From Entoloma clypeatum (taxonomy: Eukaryota; Basidiomycota; Agaricomycetes; Agaricales; Entolomataceae), in the NCBI GenBank assembly GCA_963565915.1, contig OY751487.1:3410001-3474000 (forward strand): 64,000 nucleotides of DNA. Reading direction: 5' to 3'. The notes under the pieces are model-generated. The model saw only the letters and a program-made list of their open reading frames with translations, did not search any database and was not told the origin of the DNA. Both the position numbers and the translations under genes were made by a program. Below, in pieces: positions 1 through 11,429 of the stretch. Numbering within the stretch: the stretch's first letter is position 1; each line of letters begins with the position of its first letter.

Positions 1-1
1 C

Positions 2-418
2 CATCGACCACGGTCCGACTCCAACCGAGATCTCTGGCGGTCAGAAGACGAAGTTTACTACAATAGCAACTCTCCCTCCACTGGTCGCTGGCATTATCCA
101 GCCAATTTCGAAGACGTTGCGCTGCCCAAGCGAAAAAAGGAGAAGAAGGAAAAGAAGGAAAAGAAGGACAGATGGGCCAGGACAGAAGACGCATACTCCA
201 TGTCTGAGGAACAGGGTCGCCGAAAGAAATCAAAGAAGAGCAAAAGTAAAAAGGACACCACTTCTTCCACCACAGGCGACAGCGTCCACTCGAGAGATTC
301 GGCCATTGATTTTCCAGAAGACCCAGAGGGTGGACTGTACGGGAACGGTATTGAGAGACTCGAGGACACCCGTGCCAAGGAAATAACCAGAGACGACGTA
401 TTCGAGCATGAGTTTTGA
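2..418 (+). CDS. C-terminal end of an unrecognised protein (5' end outside window)
   Basis: An open frame enters from the left edge and ends with TGA at 416-418 (about 138 residues visible). The visible part is hydrophilic: a tract of alternating Lys/Glu (KRKKEKKEKKEKKD), then a second Lys/Ser tract (KKSKKSKSKK), then an acidic tail ending in DDVFEHEF. These are low-complexity, probably disordered segments with nuclear-localisation character. No catalytic motif or membrane segment is visible, so I cannot name the family. Reality as coding is supported by the long open frame, the non-random charged composition and the clean stop before an AT-richer spacer. Confidence 0.6.
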   Translation, partial: HRPRSDSNRDLWRSEDEVYYNSNSPSTGRWHYPANFEDVALPKRKKEKKEKKEKKDRWARTEDAYSMSEEQGRRKKSKKSKSKKDTTSSTTGDSVHSRDSAIDFPEDPEGGLYGNGIERLEDTRAKEITRDDVFEHEF

Positions 419-593
419 CAACGCGCATGCTAGTATTGTGGTATGTAGGGGGCGCATAGTTAAGTCATAGGCTGAATCATTGGACCACCTAATAATGAAT
501 TCCATGAACATTTCCCCATGACAATAGCTTGTTCTTCGAGCCTGCGAACATGCCGTTAGATAAGTATCAAACTACTTAGTATTCTCATTTATT

Positions 594-2912
594 ATGATTT
601 TGCCTTCCCGAGTCCCTCTCGCCTTTCTTTCCTTACTACTATCCGCCGTCCCCTCGCGGGGAGCTGCTCTTGTGGATTTTCAAGTCACTCAACCCCCCAT
701 TGTGCCGAGTAACACCAAGCAATGCACAATCCAAGTGCTTCAGTTCGTTTGCTTACCTCTCTTTCTTCACCCATTAATTCTGCCAACCTCCTCTAACTAG
801 ACGCGATTTTGCGTTCTCATATGGAAAGTAAAGAACTCTCTCGCACGTAAAATCCGAGCTGACTCTGTTTAGAGCTGAGGTGGTCCATTTGACGTACGTC
901 CATGCAATTCCTGAATAGGCGTAATTTCATAGACCATCGTTTTCTCAGTCCCCCAACGGATTGTGGTCCACCTGGCTCATGGGCTGCCATCACGTTGAGC
1001 TTGACTGTGACTTCAAACGGAACACAATATGATCGCTTGGGAATTTTTACCTTTCAGAACGTAGAAAGTAAGCCCCTTTTCGAATGAAACCTTCCCGCTA
1101 TATTGATTTGCGTCCCTCCAGTTTGGCGAATGTCTACCCCGGAGCCAGCAAAGGGTGATGGAATTATCTGGACCTATGTCAAGGATGTATCCCATTACAT
1201 GCCTTTGTTCTCAGACCCGGGTACCTTCATATTTCAGCTCGATAATGTCATCCAGACGGGACTTGACGGTATTTATTCCAGTGAGCTCATTGTTTTTCAA
1301 CTCTAGCTCTGTAGGTATGCTCATTCCATCAAAGCCGTTGTGCAGGCAACGTACTATGCTTCATCTACCCGGGACCCTCCGGCTAAGAAAGTTGACCTCA
1401 TCATTCCGCTGTCGACACTCGCGAACAACACTGGCAATGAAGCTTCCGTTCCCCCAGGATTCTCTGTTCGTCGTTGGAGACTGACCCGTTTTTCCAGATT
1501 AACTCTTGTACATCACAGTTGAACGTCACTCTTCCTCAGAATGCTATCGCAGTGTATGCAGAACTGTTTGCATCCGGGAATGGGCAAGAAGAATTTTGGG
1601 TACGTTAAGTGGTAGCTCCGCCCAAAGCCGTCGCACACAACTCTCACCTATGGCAGTACACCAATGCTGCAAATCAATATCTCCCCAGCCTTCCGCCCGG
1701 CACGACCTATGGGCAGGGACCGTTCCGAGAAGTCCGGTTACTTGTCGATGGGCAAGTCGCTGGCGTTGCATTTCCGTACCCGGTAATATTCACTGGTGGG
1801 ATTGCACCGAGCCTTTGGAGGTCATTCACTCTAGAATCTCAACGAGTCATGTTACTCAGTGTGTTGGTAGGCCTATCACTGCATACGGGGCCATAGACCT
1901 TCCGACTTACTTTGTGGATGTTACACCATTTGTCCCTCTTCTAACGGACGGGGAACAGCACCTGTTTACTCTTGATGTGGTGTCGGCCGAGAGTGATCAC
2001 ACCATTCTGCAGAACTGGTATGTTTCTGGCTCCTTGCATGTTGTCACCGACCCGTCTTCGAAGCCTACCACCGGAAAAATGACTGTCTACAATGTTTCTC
2101 CATTCGCCGCGTCCTCAAAACAGGGGGCTGTTGGAAGTCAAAACGATGTCAATATCACTGTCACCGCCACACGAAAAATTCACATAGAAGCCGACATCCT
2201 GCCGGGCAGTGGACAGCCGGTGCATGTTGTTTGGTCTCAGGATCTCTCATACCAAAACCAACAGAATTATCTAAGCAATGGCACTATCCAGGTTCTCTTG
2301 AATACTCCTGCTGCTATTGTATCTATCACTAACATCATGCTAGTCAACACGCCAATCAGCTACTGGCCAGGCAGTCGGTATTCATAATGGCATCCCTGTA
2401 ATCGTTGACGACTTCTCGTATCCTTTGGCCGTAGACATCACTTTCTTGGATCCGGAATCGTCCAGCTGTGGGTTCTCCTACTCTTCCCTAACACATCTGT
2501 TGAGCATGTGACAATTCAAGGGAACACCTTTGTTGACCACTCGTACAATCGCGTCGCGCTTCCGAGCCCTGTCCGTGTCCAGACTACCATCAGGGGACAA
2601 CAAAAAGCTGGTGAACTGATACTCAATTTCCATCCATCCGGGACTATGCTTATCCTTTTTCAAGGCGGCTTTTATCAACTACAAACGGGCGGCAATTTTG
2701 GGAACGGCACAAACAACAATACGTTCAGCTACTTCGACAATGAAGGGAATACATACAACCGCCAAGTCAATGCTGCGTATAACATCATAACGTTTAACCA
2801 GGAGAGCGGCACACTGGCTCGTGGCGCACAGGGTTCTGGTACGTCGAGTACCTCCGGCGGACTCCAGACTTCCATTGGAGCCAGACTACCAGGTGGTAGA
2901 GGTGGTCTTTGA
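594..2912 (+). CDS. PNGase A-like secreted glycopeptidase
   Basis: Resembles the peptide-N4-(N-acetyl-beta-glucosaminyl)asparagine amidase A family, which cleaves N-glycans from glycopeptides. The ATG at 594 opens a hydrophobic signal peptide (PLAFLSLLLSAV). Multiple exons are needed. Stretches fitting the family are the Cys-containing PPTDCGPPGSWAAIT, TSNGTQYDRLGIFTFQNVE, TPEPAKGDGIIWTYVKDVS, a central GPFREVRLLVDGQVAGVAF block and FVDVTPFVPLLTDGEQH. The last exon ends at 2912 with a Gly/Ser-rich tail lacking an obvious membrane anchor. Introns inferred from GT-AG and conservation include a spliced PPTDC block near 888-954, one starting after FQNVE near 1066, and 1269-1314. Fungal members are usually annotated as peptide N-acetyl-beta-D-glucosaminyl asparaginase amidase A; activity here is inferred from family. 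Confidence 0.82.
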
Positions 2913-3309
2913 TTTGAACCCCCCGTAGACTGCACATTCGTTTATTGGATATCCTAATTGTTTGATATGAGGTTGAGGTAATGTTTTCATGGATGAAAGA
3001 TGTCGTCCAAGTCTTTATACTGCCAATCTTCCATGAGAGCTTCAAGAACATCAGACACAGAGGTGGTGGCGTGTTGAACATGCCGGTTGTGACTACTATA
3101 CTAAGTAATGATGATGATTCGGGTCTAAACTTGAATGTGACTTCAAGCTTGAGATTCGGTGGTGGCCATGGTTTGAGTCGGGTTAAGCTAAACAAGTGGT
3201 ATACTTATCCTTCGTCATAGTGATTGCAGTATTTCATTTTATATGCCTACCGAAAATTATCTTCCATGAATAATCCACGTACTGAGTATGATGGTCACAA
3301 CAGACACTT
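2913..3309. other. intergenic, no gene seen
   Basis: Tail-to-tail spacer between the PNGase A-like gene and the C1-THF synthase stop. Short frames here are not supported by composition or by any recognisable motif. It should contain the two 3' UTRs. Confidence 0.5.
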
Positions 3310-6300
3310 TCAAAAGAGGCCAATGACATTGCCTGTCTCGGGGTCAAGACCAACTTCCCAGAAACCTTCGAAACGAACGTAAACGGGATTCTTATCGCAA
3401 AAGCAGAAAATCACCAACCGGGACGAGTACCAAGGCCAGGCATGGTCTGCATGTCACCCAAAATCGGGTATAAGAATCCCGCACCTGCGGAGAGTCGAAC
3501 GGCACGAATCGGAATAGTGAATCCTGAAGTCGTCGATGGGTGAGGCTTCATGGGGGGAAAGAATGTTGACGTTACCTTGGGGAACATTCTTGAGTTTCGC
3601 GTCGTGTGAGAATGAATATTGTGTCTTAGCCATGCAAACTGAAAGCGGCATGAGAGCAACAATTTGACGATTCTATGAATTGCTTACTTGGAAGATTTCC
3701 GTAACCTTGACGAGTATATGTATCGACTTGCGCTTGGGCCAGTTCGCTGAGTTCTATTCCATCCGCACCATAGATTTCTTTGGAAATGATGGATATTTTC
3801 TCTGTGATCGGCAGTTCGAGATCATAGAGGAACTTGAAATCTGAAGGCCCTTCGCAAGTCGCGATGACAGCCTCGGCCAGAGCTCGAGCACCTGCACCAC
3901 CTTCGGCCCAATGATTGCTCACGATTGCAGCATCGGCACCTCCTGCCAAGGCCTCTTGACGGATGAGTTCAAGCTCTGCCACAGTATCAGAACTAGTGAA
4001 TGGTTTCAATACAGTAAGAAGAGAAACTTGTCATGGTATTACTCACGCAAAGCGATTAACAGCAACGATGACTTTGATGCCAAATTTCTTCGAGTTTTGA
4101 ACATGCCTGACCAGATTCTGACAACCTTCTTTGAGGGTAACAAGATCCTCGGACGTGTAAGTCTCATGCAGAGGTTTTCCTGGCGTGACCTCGGGGCCAC
4201 CACCATGCATCTTCAGAGCACGAGTGGTGGCGACGATGACTGTCGCATCGGGGAAAAGCCCACTAACACGGCATTTGATATTGCAAAATTTCTCCATGCC
4301 CATGTCTGCGCCGAAACCGCCTTCTGTCAGAACGTAGCCGTTGCGATCAGGCGAGTCACCGGCTTCAGTGCCGGCAAGTTTCAGAGCTATTCGGTCAGCC
4401 AAGATCGACGAGTTTCCATGAGCAATATTGGCAAATGGACCAGCATGCACAAATACAGGGGTGCCCTTGAACCCCTTGTGAGCCCGAAGTTGTGCACATG
4501 TTACTTTCTACTTACCTGAAGGGTTTGCATTAGGTTGGGCTTTATGGCGTCCTTCATTAAAACAGCCAGTGCGCCAGAAGCACCAAGGTCGTCAGCCGTG
4601 ATGGCATCTCCCTGTTTGCTCGTTGCAACTACCATGGCGCCGAGACGTGCTTTCATATCTTCAAGGCTGGTGGTCAGAGCAAGGACAGCCATGCATTCGC
4701 TGGCAACGGCGATGTCAAAACCTGTCTCTCGCTCATGCCCCTGTTCTGTGGCATTACGGCCGATGGTAACCTTGCGTAAAAATCGATCGTTTGTGTCCAA
4801 GACACGATTCCAGGTAACGGTGGCCAAGTCAACATCAAGTCGCGCGAAACATCTGATTTCCTCTGGGGTCAAGTCGTTCGGGTCAGTCTTTTTGATGCCC
4901 AGCTTTTTGAGACGCTTCAACATGAGAGGCGCAAACTCGCGCTTGCCTTTCTTGGTTGGAACTAGCCGACTGTATAGAGCCTGGTGACTTCAGTTGGTGA
5001 CCTGGCATAATCCTGTGGCAGATAGTTCCTCACCTTGTCACTCTGGGTGGCCTCATGGAAGATGCGAGCATCAAGAGCGGCCGCTGCAATGAATGTCAGG
5101 TTTAGCCAGTATGAGCAAAACAAGAACTCATACCCAATAGGTTATTTGCAGCAGTGACAGCATGTATATCGCCCGTTAGATGAAGATTGAACTTCGTTTT
5201 TTCTCAAAAGACGCCACATAAACAGCAAAGGTCGACGCACCTCATCCATTGGAATGACTTGACTATAGCCGCCACCAGCTGCACCACCTTTGATACCGAA
5301 AGTTGGTCCCTGACTTGGCTGCCGGACGCAAGCAAACGCAGGACGCCCAAGTTCCGCACCAAGTGCCTGGGCAAGCCCAATAGTGGTTGTTGATTTTCCT
5401 TCTCCCAAGGGAGTAGGTGTTATGCTATGTGCTGCATGAGTTGGCAGGCAGGGTGGCAGAGCCGTCGAAACATACCCAGAAATGATGATGTACTTCCCAT
5501 TCTTTCGATGCGCCAAGCGGTCTAATACACTCAGTTCAACTTTTGCTTTGTACTTGCCGTAGCTTTCTAGTTCATCCGGATGCAGTCCAATTTCTTGAGC
5601 GACTTGAGTAATCGGCTTGGGTGTCTGAGCTCTAGCAATTTCGAGGTCACTAGGCACTTTAGCCAATGGCGTGAGTGGCAAAGGTTTGACCTTGCGTTGT
5701 CGTGACTGATTCCAGAGGCGTTCGGCTGATTTCAAGGTGTTCTCCATCAGCATGGCTACGGTCATGGGGCCAACACCTCCGGGGACCGGGGTGATATGAG
5801 AAGCCAATACAGACGCAGGCGCAAATTCTACGTCGCCAACTAAACGGTGTCCCGATTTTTTAGAGGAGTCTGCAGAAGCATGGTGGATTCCAATAAACAA
5901 GGCTCTGCAGAGACTTCATACCTGTTACATAGTTGATTCCGACATCGACAACGACCGCACCCGGCTTGATCCAAGAACCCTTGACAAGCTCTGCTTTCCC
6001 AATGGCTGAAACAATGATATCCGCGTTTCTAACCTGTGTTGATCAATAAATCACGTAGTCCCGAACCATGCCGAATCAGGGTGCTTACAATCGATTCGAT
6101 ATTCCTACTACGGCTATGGCATTGGGTAACAGTTGCGTCACGGTTACGCAGCATTGCAGCTACGGGACTCCCAACAATGTCACTCCGGCCAAGTACCACG
6201 GTGTTCGATCCTGCGATGGGTACGCCTGTAGATTCGATGAGCCGAACAACTGCAGAAGGGGTGCAAGGTGCAAAGAGGGGAACAGATGCACGGGAGGAAA

Positions 6301-6817
6301 GATGACCGATGTTGTATGCATGGAATCTGTGGAACGATAAATAGAGAATTGAAGGTAGATGTGACCGATCTGCACCCATCGACGTCCTTCTCGGGACTGA
6401 TCGCTTCAGTGACCAGGCGCTCTCCCTCCGGGGTAACATGATCGCCCAAAGGTAGTTGCACGAGTATTCCGCTGACCTCCTGGTCGGCGTTGAGTTTCCG
6501 GACAATCTCCATGACTTCTTGAACACTGGTTTCTGCTGGAACGGTGACGTGCTTAAATTTGAACCCGACCTCCGCCGCTGCCTTGGCCTTCATCCGCACG
6601 TATACCGTGGAATCTGGGCGTCCTCCGGCCTGAACGATGGCCAGGCCAGGCTGGAAATTGGGATACGTAGCCCGCAGAGATCTGACGCGATCTGCAACGC
6701 CATCGCGAATGGATCTAGAGAGATGATGAGATGTCGGCTGAGGGAAAAGGATGTGTTTGACTTTGCCAAAGCAGTTCCATCGATGATATTTCCACCGCCC
6801 TCGACTTGGGTTGCCAT
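3310..6817 (-). CDS. ADE3: C1-tetrahydrofolate synthase, cytoplasmic (trifunctional)
   Basis: Trifunctional one-carbon enzyme: methylene-THF dehydrogenase and methenyl-THF cyclohydrolase in the N-terminal part, formate-THF ligase in the C-terminal part. It supplies formyl-THF for purines and methylene-THF for thymidylate. Start ATG 6817-6815 (MATQVEGGG). N-terminal signatures: [22 protein letters not shown], the NAD(P)-binding stretch [16 protein letters not shown] and [20 protein letters not shown]. The ligase half shows the P-loop [20 protein letters not shown] and [20 protein letters not shown]. About ten short introns interrupt it; the last exon is tiny, joining [10 protein letters not shown] to [17 protein letters not shown] before the stop at 3310-3312. 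No mitochondrial presequence precedes the start, suggesting the cytosolic isozyme. It is head-to-head with MGE1. Confidence 0.95.
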
Positions 6818-7124
6818 TGGGCGAAGATGATGGATGGATAGGCGAAGAACGGTTAATTTCCGGTAAACATCATGGGGCCACATTGTTTACGGCGGTTTGA
6901 CCAATAAAAGGCGGCGAAAACGAGAGCAAATAAGAAAGAGAGAGAAATCTACGCGTAAAGTGTTCTATAAGAGTGCCAGCATTATACGAGAGCATACAAG
7001 AAATCGACTGCAACAGTGTGAAACTGGCTGGCACCTCTGAACGGATCACATGATCCACAATGATTGCCGCGTCTAATTTTTTCGGAAATAAACGGTCACT
7101 TCATCATCCTTCCTCGTCACCACC
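6818..7124. promoter_or_regulatory. divergent promoter region between ADE3-like and MGE1-like genes
   Basis: A 307-bp spacer between two divergent ATGs, so both promoters must lie here or overlap the neighbours. It contains an AAATAA/TTATAA-like stretch near 6966 and pyrimidine-rich runs, but I see no motif that I can assign to a particular factor. Confidence 0.4.
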
Positions 7125-7889
7125 ATGAACACCCGTCATGCACTCCAGGCTCTGCGCGCTGGCACCGCCTTGCTGTCGCCCAGGACCCTGAGCCGCCCAG
7201 CACGTCTATGTATGGTGGCCAGGCATTATTCCGACAAGGCCGCCGAGGGGGAGCTCAAGGACAGCGACAAGGCAGAGGAGCCTGCCCTGACTCCTGAGCA
7301 GGAGAAGTCCAAGGCAAAAGAGGCGGAAGTCGTTGATTTGACTGTACGTGTTCGCCTTCCCACTGGACAATCGCGGCACACGAAGCTGACATGGATCCAA
7401 TATCAGGGTCGTCTGCGTTATTTACAAGCAGATTTTCTGAACCTGCAGCGCAATGCCGCACGAGAAAAGGAGCAGACACGAGATTTTGCAATTACACGCT
7501 TCGCCACCGATTTGCTAGAAACCGCGGACGTCCTTGCATTGGCATTAAAATCCATTCCCCAGTCAGCCCTGACGCCAGACTCTCCCTCAGACTCTACTAC
7601 CACTTCACCAACCTCTCCTGAAAAAACGCCACAACAATATCTACAGGAGCTATATTCTGGCGTCGAACTTACTCAGCGGCAGCTTCTCCAGACGCTCTTC
7701 AAGTATAATGTCAAGCCGTTCGATCCGACAGGCGACCATTTTGACCCAAACCTCCATGAAGCCCTCTATCAGGCTCCGATACCCGGAAAAGAGCCTGGTA
7801 CGGTCATTGACTGCCAGAAGATTGGGTACATGATTAAAGACCGTGTACTGAGAGCCGCACAGGTTGGGGTAGCGCAGGACACATCATGA
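7125..7889 (+). CDS. MGE1: mitochondrial GrpE-type co-chaperone
   Basis: Nucleotide-exchange factor for mitochondrial Hsp70 (Ssc1) in the matrix, driving protein import and folding. The N-terminus is a mitochondrial presequence (Arg/Ser/Leu-rich, ending near ARHYSDKA). GrpE features: the coiled-coil opening LRYLQADFLNLQRNAAREKEQTRDFAITRFATDLLE, then LLQTLFKYNVKPFDPTGDHFDPNLHEALYQ and PGKEPGTVIDCQKIGYMIKDRVLRAAQVGV near the C-terminus. An intron at 7344-7406 (GTACGT...ATATCAG, 63 nt) must be removed to join VVDLT to GRLRYLQ; it has a length divisible by three and no in-frame stop, so an uncorrected translation carries 21 spurious residues. Length fits the family. Confidence 0.93.
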   Translation: MNTRHALQALRAGTALLSPRTLSRPARLCMVARHYSDKAAEGELKDSDKAEEPALTPEQEKSKAKEAEVVDLTVRVRLPTGQSRHTKLTWIQYQGRLRYLQADFLNLQRNAAREKEQTRDFAITRFATDLLETADVLALALKSIPQSALTPDSPSDSTTTSPTSPEKTPQQYLQELYSGVELTQRQLLQTLFKYNVKPFDPTGDHFDPNLHEALYQAPIPGKEPGTVIDCQKIGYMIKDRVLRAAQVGVAQDTS

Positions 7890-8009
7890 CATGCATGACA
7901 TTCTATAGACATCTACCTATTACTTGACATTATTAGAGCCAAGGTTGGCCTCTGGAGAGGGGTACAAGATTGACGGACCCAAATATGTTACTTGACAATC
8001 CTTTAATGG
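7890..8009. other. tail-to-tail spacer, no gene seen
   Basis: Short intergenic stretch between the MGE1 and PheRS stop codons; it holds only 3' UTR sequence. Confidence 0.5.
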
Positions 8010-9486
8010 TCAACGAATCTCGACTCCCGATTGTTGCTGCAGCCGAGAGACCACCTGCGATTGAATCTCATTGACCTCCGCATTGGCAAGAGATCTAAAA
8101 TCCATGAGAAAATGCTAGGTTGCTTGAAAAGTGAATTACCTGTCCATGGATCGGTAATTAATCCTGAAACACACACTTGTTCGCCCCGATTTTGGGTGAA
8201 CAAAATGGTCAATCTTGGGGACACGAAGTATGTAGTGAGGGTTGCAGACTCAAAATGTTCCTGGAGACCTACCTTCTTCACGTCTTCTACCAAATCTCCC
8301 GCGACGTCTCTTACAAGGTCACAAAAGTCATTCTCATGTAAAGGTCTACCTTTTGGGGACCAGAAACTGACGTCCTTGAAGCACGAAGGGTATTTCGAAT
8401 ACGGACGGAAAGTCGTGATGTTCCCCTCCTGGAACTGAGAGAGAAAACGAGCGTCAGTCGACCAGAAGAGTCGAATATCTGGAATGGAATAAAGTATCAT
8501 GGCTATTCTCTCAAGCCCGAGACCGAATGCCCATCCAATTTTGTTTGAGACTCCTAAATAAGCAGTCACAGGTGAGACGAGGCCAGGGCCAGCAATGAGC
8601 ACTCACCAGCTGTATTTAGCGTTGCCTGTCGCACAACACCACATCCAAGTATTTCCAGCCACTTGCCTTGGAAGAACACCTCGACCTCGAAGCTAGGGCT
8701 CGTAAATGGAAAGTACGCTTCTATCCACCTCACCCGCAACGGGTTTTCGCTGCTTGTACCTGTCGCGCCCCCGAACAATCTCAACATCAACGTGTTGAGT
8801 GACAGTTTCAGATTCCTGGCAATGAGTTCCGAATAGTATGGATCATGGGTTGGTTGCACTGGGTTGGACGGTGATATATGTGGAACATCTTCGATGACGA
8901 TGTTTGAATGTGCTAGTTTCTGTGAGAGATGTCTATTGTGTTCCTCGACTTGCTTCATCCCCGTCGCGTCTGCATCAAATATGCACGCCCCCTCCATTTG
9001 GTGAAAGACAGGGTAATGCGAGCCGTCAATCTCGTCGCGTCGGTACACGTCAGCTGTCAACAGCCATTTCGTTTTTCCTTCGCGAAACACCTCCACTTCG
9101 TGCGCAGAGGTATGGGTGCGAAGCATCATGTCCTTGTTCACATAATAGGTATCCGTGACAGACCTTCCTGGATGGTCTTTCGGAAAGCCGAGCTCCTCAA
9201 AGTTTTTGTATGGGGTGACTAGAGGTGAGAGCGAGGATAGTGTGGCAAATTCGGGGTAATGTGACTCGATGAGACGGCGAAGGGTGCTTAGCGGGTGAGA
9301 ATTTTGAGTATGCAACCGCAAAGGGACTTTGGTTAAGATAGCAGGCGTAATGTTCGTAACGACATCGGTTGGAAAACGACTCCCCAGGATATCTAGATGA
9401 CCAGGATTGACGGAGGTTGTCCTAGTGATATACCGACATGAGCTCAGAAAGCTGGACCGTAAGGGCAGGATCGCTGTTTGCAACAT
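8010..9486 (-). CDS. MSF1: phenylalanyl-tRNA synthetase, mitochondrial
   Basis: Monomeric mitochondrial PheRS that charges tRNA-Phe. Start at 9486 with a Ser/Arg-rich presequence. Class II motifs: [14 protein letters not shown] (motif 2 region), [30 protein letters not shown] and [20 protein letters not shown] (motif 3 with the invariant GLGLER). The C-terminal FDX-ACB anticodon-binding domain is split by short introns: [14 protein letters not shown] is followed, after splicing, by [20 protein letters not shown] and [20 protein letters not shown], ending in QQSGVEIR. Stop at 8010-8012. Length is typical. The N-terminal sequence and monomeric layout (motifs plus FDX-ACB in one chain) identify the organellar rather than cytosolic enzyme. 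Confidence 0.94.
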
Positions 9487-9823
9487 GGGAGTGGAAGAAT
9501 GAGATTACACGACGTTGAACGCAGTGAACACATGAATTTTCCAGCTTCCGACGCTGTTGTCCACGTCTTGTGTGAATATCATTTTTAATAGATACATTCA
9601 AGATGGTATGTATTCCAAGGCAACGCTAGTCTACACTATCTACTCAACTATCGTAAAGGTGCACCCAACGTCGTAAATAGATTTCGTTAGACATGTCCAT
9701 CCATCTGTCATTGGTGAGGGTATGGAAATGGGGAGGCGTAAGTAAGAGATGGGGGATATAGGAATGAAACGGGACACAAATCGGGTGAGTAAGACTACAG
9801 AACAAAACACAAAATATAACTGT

Positions 9824-11217
9824 TCACCATCCACCAAACCATCTTGAGGGAGGCCTGTTGGTAGGACGAGGCTTACGAACGATAGTTCTGGTGCGGCCAC
9901 CACCGACGTCATCATCGTCTTCCTCGGTAATGACTTCGACAGCAGTTGTCCGGGGGCTCGCGACAGTTGACGGTGAGGTGACTCCCTCAGGCTTGGGATG
10001 GGCTGCAAGGCGAGTATTGGCGGGAGGTGGAACAGTGACGGTTTGGGTTTGGACTATGGTCCTGGTTTCTGTCTCGTATGCAGTTTCGGAAACGACAATG
10101 GGGGGGAGTTCGTGATACTAAAGAGAGAGAGAGAGAGAGGGTTAGCAACAGTGTATCAAACTAGGAAAGAGAGCCCCAAAGAACCAAGGACCAGCCAGGT
10201 AGCGGAAAAAAGAGAGGCGGCGATTGAAATGCAAATACGCTGGCTGGTCAGTGGTACGGAGAAGATGAGGGGGACGATGAAAACGGCGGAATCCCCCCAA
10301 GCCCGGACGAAGGAGTGAAGGGGGGGGGGGGGGGGGGCAGGATGGGATTATACGGACTCGGTATATTTTATAGAAGGATTGTGAAATCCTCCTTCGTCTC
10401 AAAGCTCGGAGCGGCGCGAGGGAGGTGGTGGTACCTTGGCTTTTCGTTTCGAACCCACGGGCTGCTCGTATACATATTCGTCTTCAACATGTGGAGGATA
10501 GTCATTGCCAAGAACACTGATGGAGAAGTCAGCCCAAGAGAACGATGGACGAAGGAGGGAGTTGGATTACTGAAGTTGCTCCATGATCCAGCCCTCGCGC
10601 CGTGAAGCGTCGTGTTCGCGGCGGTTAACGCTTTCTTCACGTTTGCTAATTTCTCGCTCGCGCTCGGCGATCTTGAGTTCGCGTTCCAAGATTTCTTCTG
10701 CTCTGGGACTTGTCCAACCAGGAGGAGTGAGAGAGTCCTCCTTGACGACCTCCTTGATGATGGTCTGGATAGGACCTGTGATCGTCTCTACAGTGGTGGA
10801 AATGGCGCAAGGAGGGCAGATAACGGGCGAAGGGGAGGGGATAACACCGCCGGGAGCGCCAGCGAGGAGCTCCGCTTCACGACGGGCAACCTCTGCCTCA
10901 CGGACAGCGACGGCGCTCTCTCGAGCAATGAGGGCCTGTGTTCGTTTTGGCGTAAGGTAGCCGAGGACGCCTGCAGAGGCACCGTCAGTGGAGGAGGGAG
11001 ACTGGCTGGAGGGAAGAGACAGCATGACAGCGAGGACGGCTAGGACAAGGGAGAGAACGAGAAGAAGGGTGGTAGATGAGATTGTCCTGTGATGATGATG
11101 GGAGCGTTCACGTTCACGTTCACGGTCGCGGTCGCTGCGGTGGTGACGCTCGCCGTGGTGAGAGGAAGAGGGTTGTGCCATCCTGACTTTAGTGCTGTAT
11201 GAGGGTTGAGAGGACAT
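9824..11217 (-). CDS. single-pass membrane protein with Glu/Arg-rich coiled coil, function unknown
   Basis: Start at 11217 (a second Met at 11181 is possible). Order of features: a His/Arg/Ser-rich polar N-terminus (HHGERHHRSDRDRERERERS), one strong membrane segment (TTLLLVLSLVLAVLAVMLSL), a heptad-like charged region (ESAVAVREAEVARREAELL), a proline/cysteine patch (SPSPVICPPCA) and a second coiled coil (EEILERELKIAEREREISKR). After two introns the tail reads LGNDYPPHVEDEYVYEQP, then YHELPPIVVSETAYETETRT and a C-terminus of PTNRPPSRWFGGW with stop at 9824-9826. Topology is probably N-terminus cytosolic. I do not recognise the family. The second intron holds an 18-nt G run (C run on the coding strand). 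It is divergent from the NUR1-like gene. Confidence 0.72.
10320..10337. repeat. 18-nt poly-G run (poly-C on the coding strand) inside an intron
   Basis: Uninterrupted G tract on the plus strand, located in the second intron of the coiled-coil gene on the minus strand, with an AG dinucleotide repeat nearby at about 10123-10139. Such runs are prone to slippage and sequencing error; no function is visible. Confidence 0.8.
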
Positions 11218-11429
11218 GATGAGGTTGGGAGGTGTTACCTACCGCTGATGGAGGAGCTGGGCGACAGGGAGGTAGCAGTCGGTGGGGGACGTAGGATCGA
11301 CGTTTTGAAAAGAAAGAGGTTCAACTCTGCTTTTTCTCTCTCTCTGTCCTTTTTCAACCAACACCACGTGACTCTATTGTTGTATGACTAACGTGTCGGA
11401 GTTAAACTTTTCAGCTCTCATCTCCCCCA
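11218..11429. promoter_or_regulatory. divergent promoter region
   Basis: About 210 bp between the divergent starts of the coiled-coil membrane protein and the Nur1-like gene. It is rich in CT runs (near 11332-11355), common in fungal promoters. No specific operator is recognised. Confidence 0.35.
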
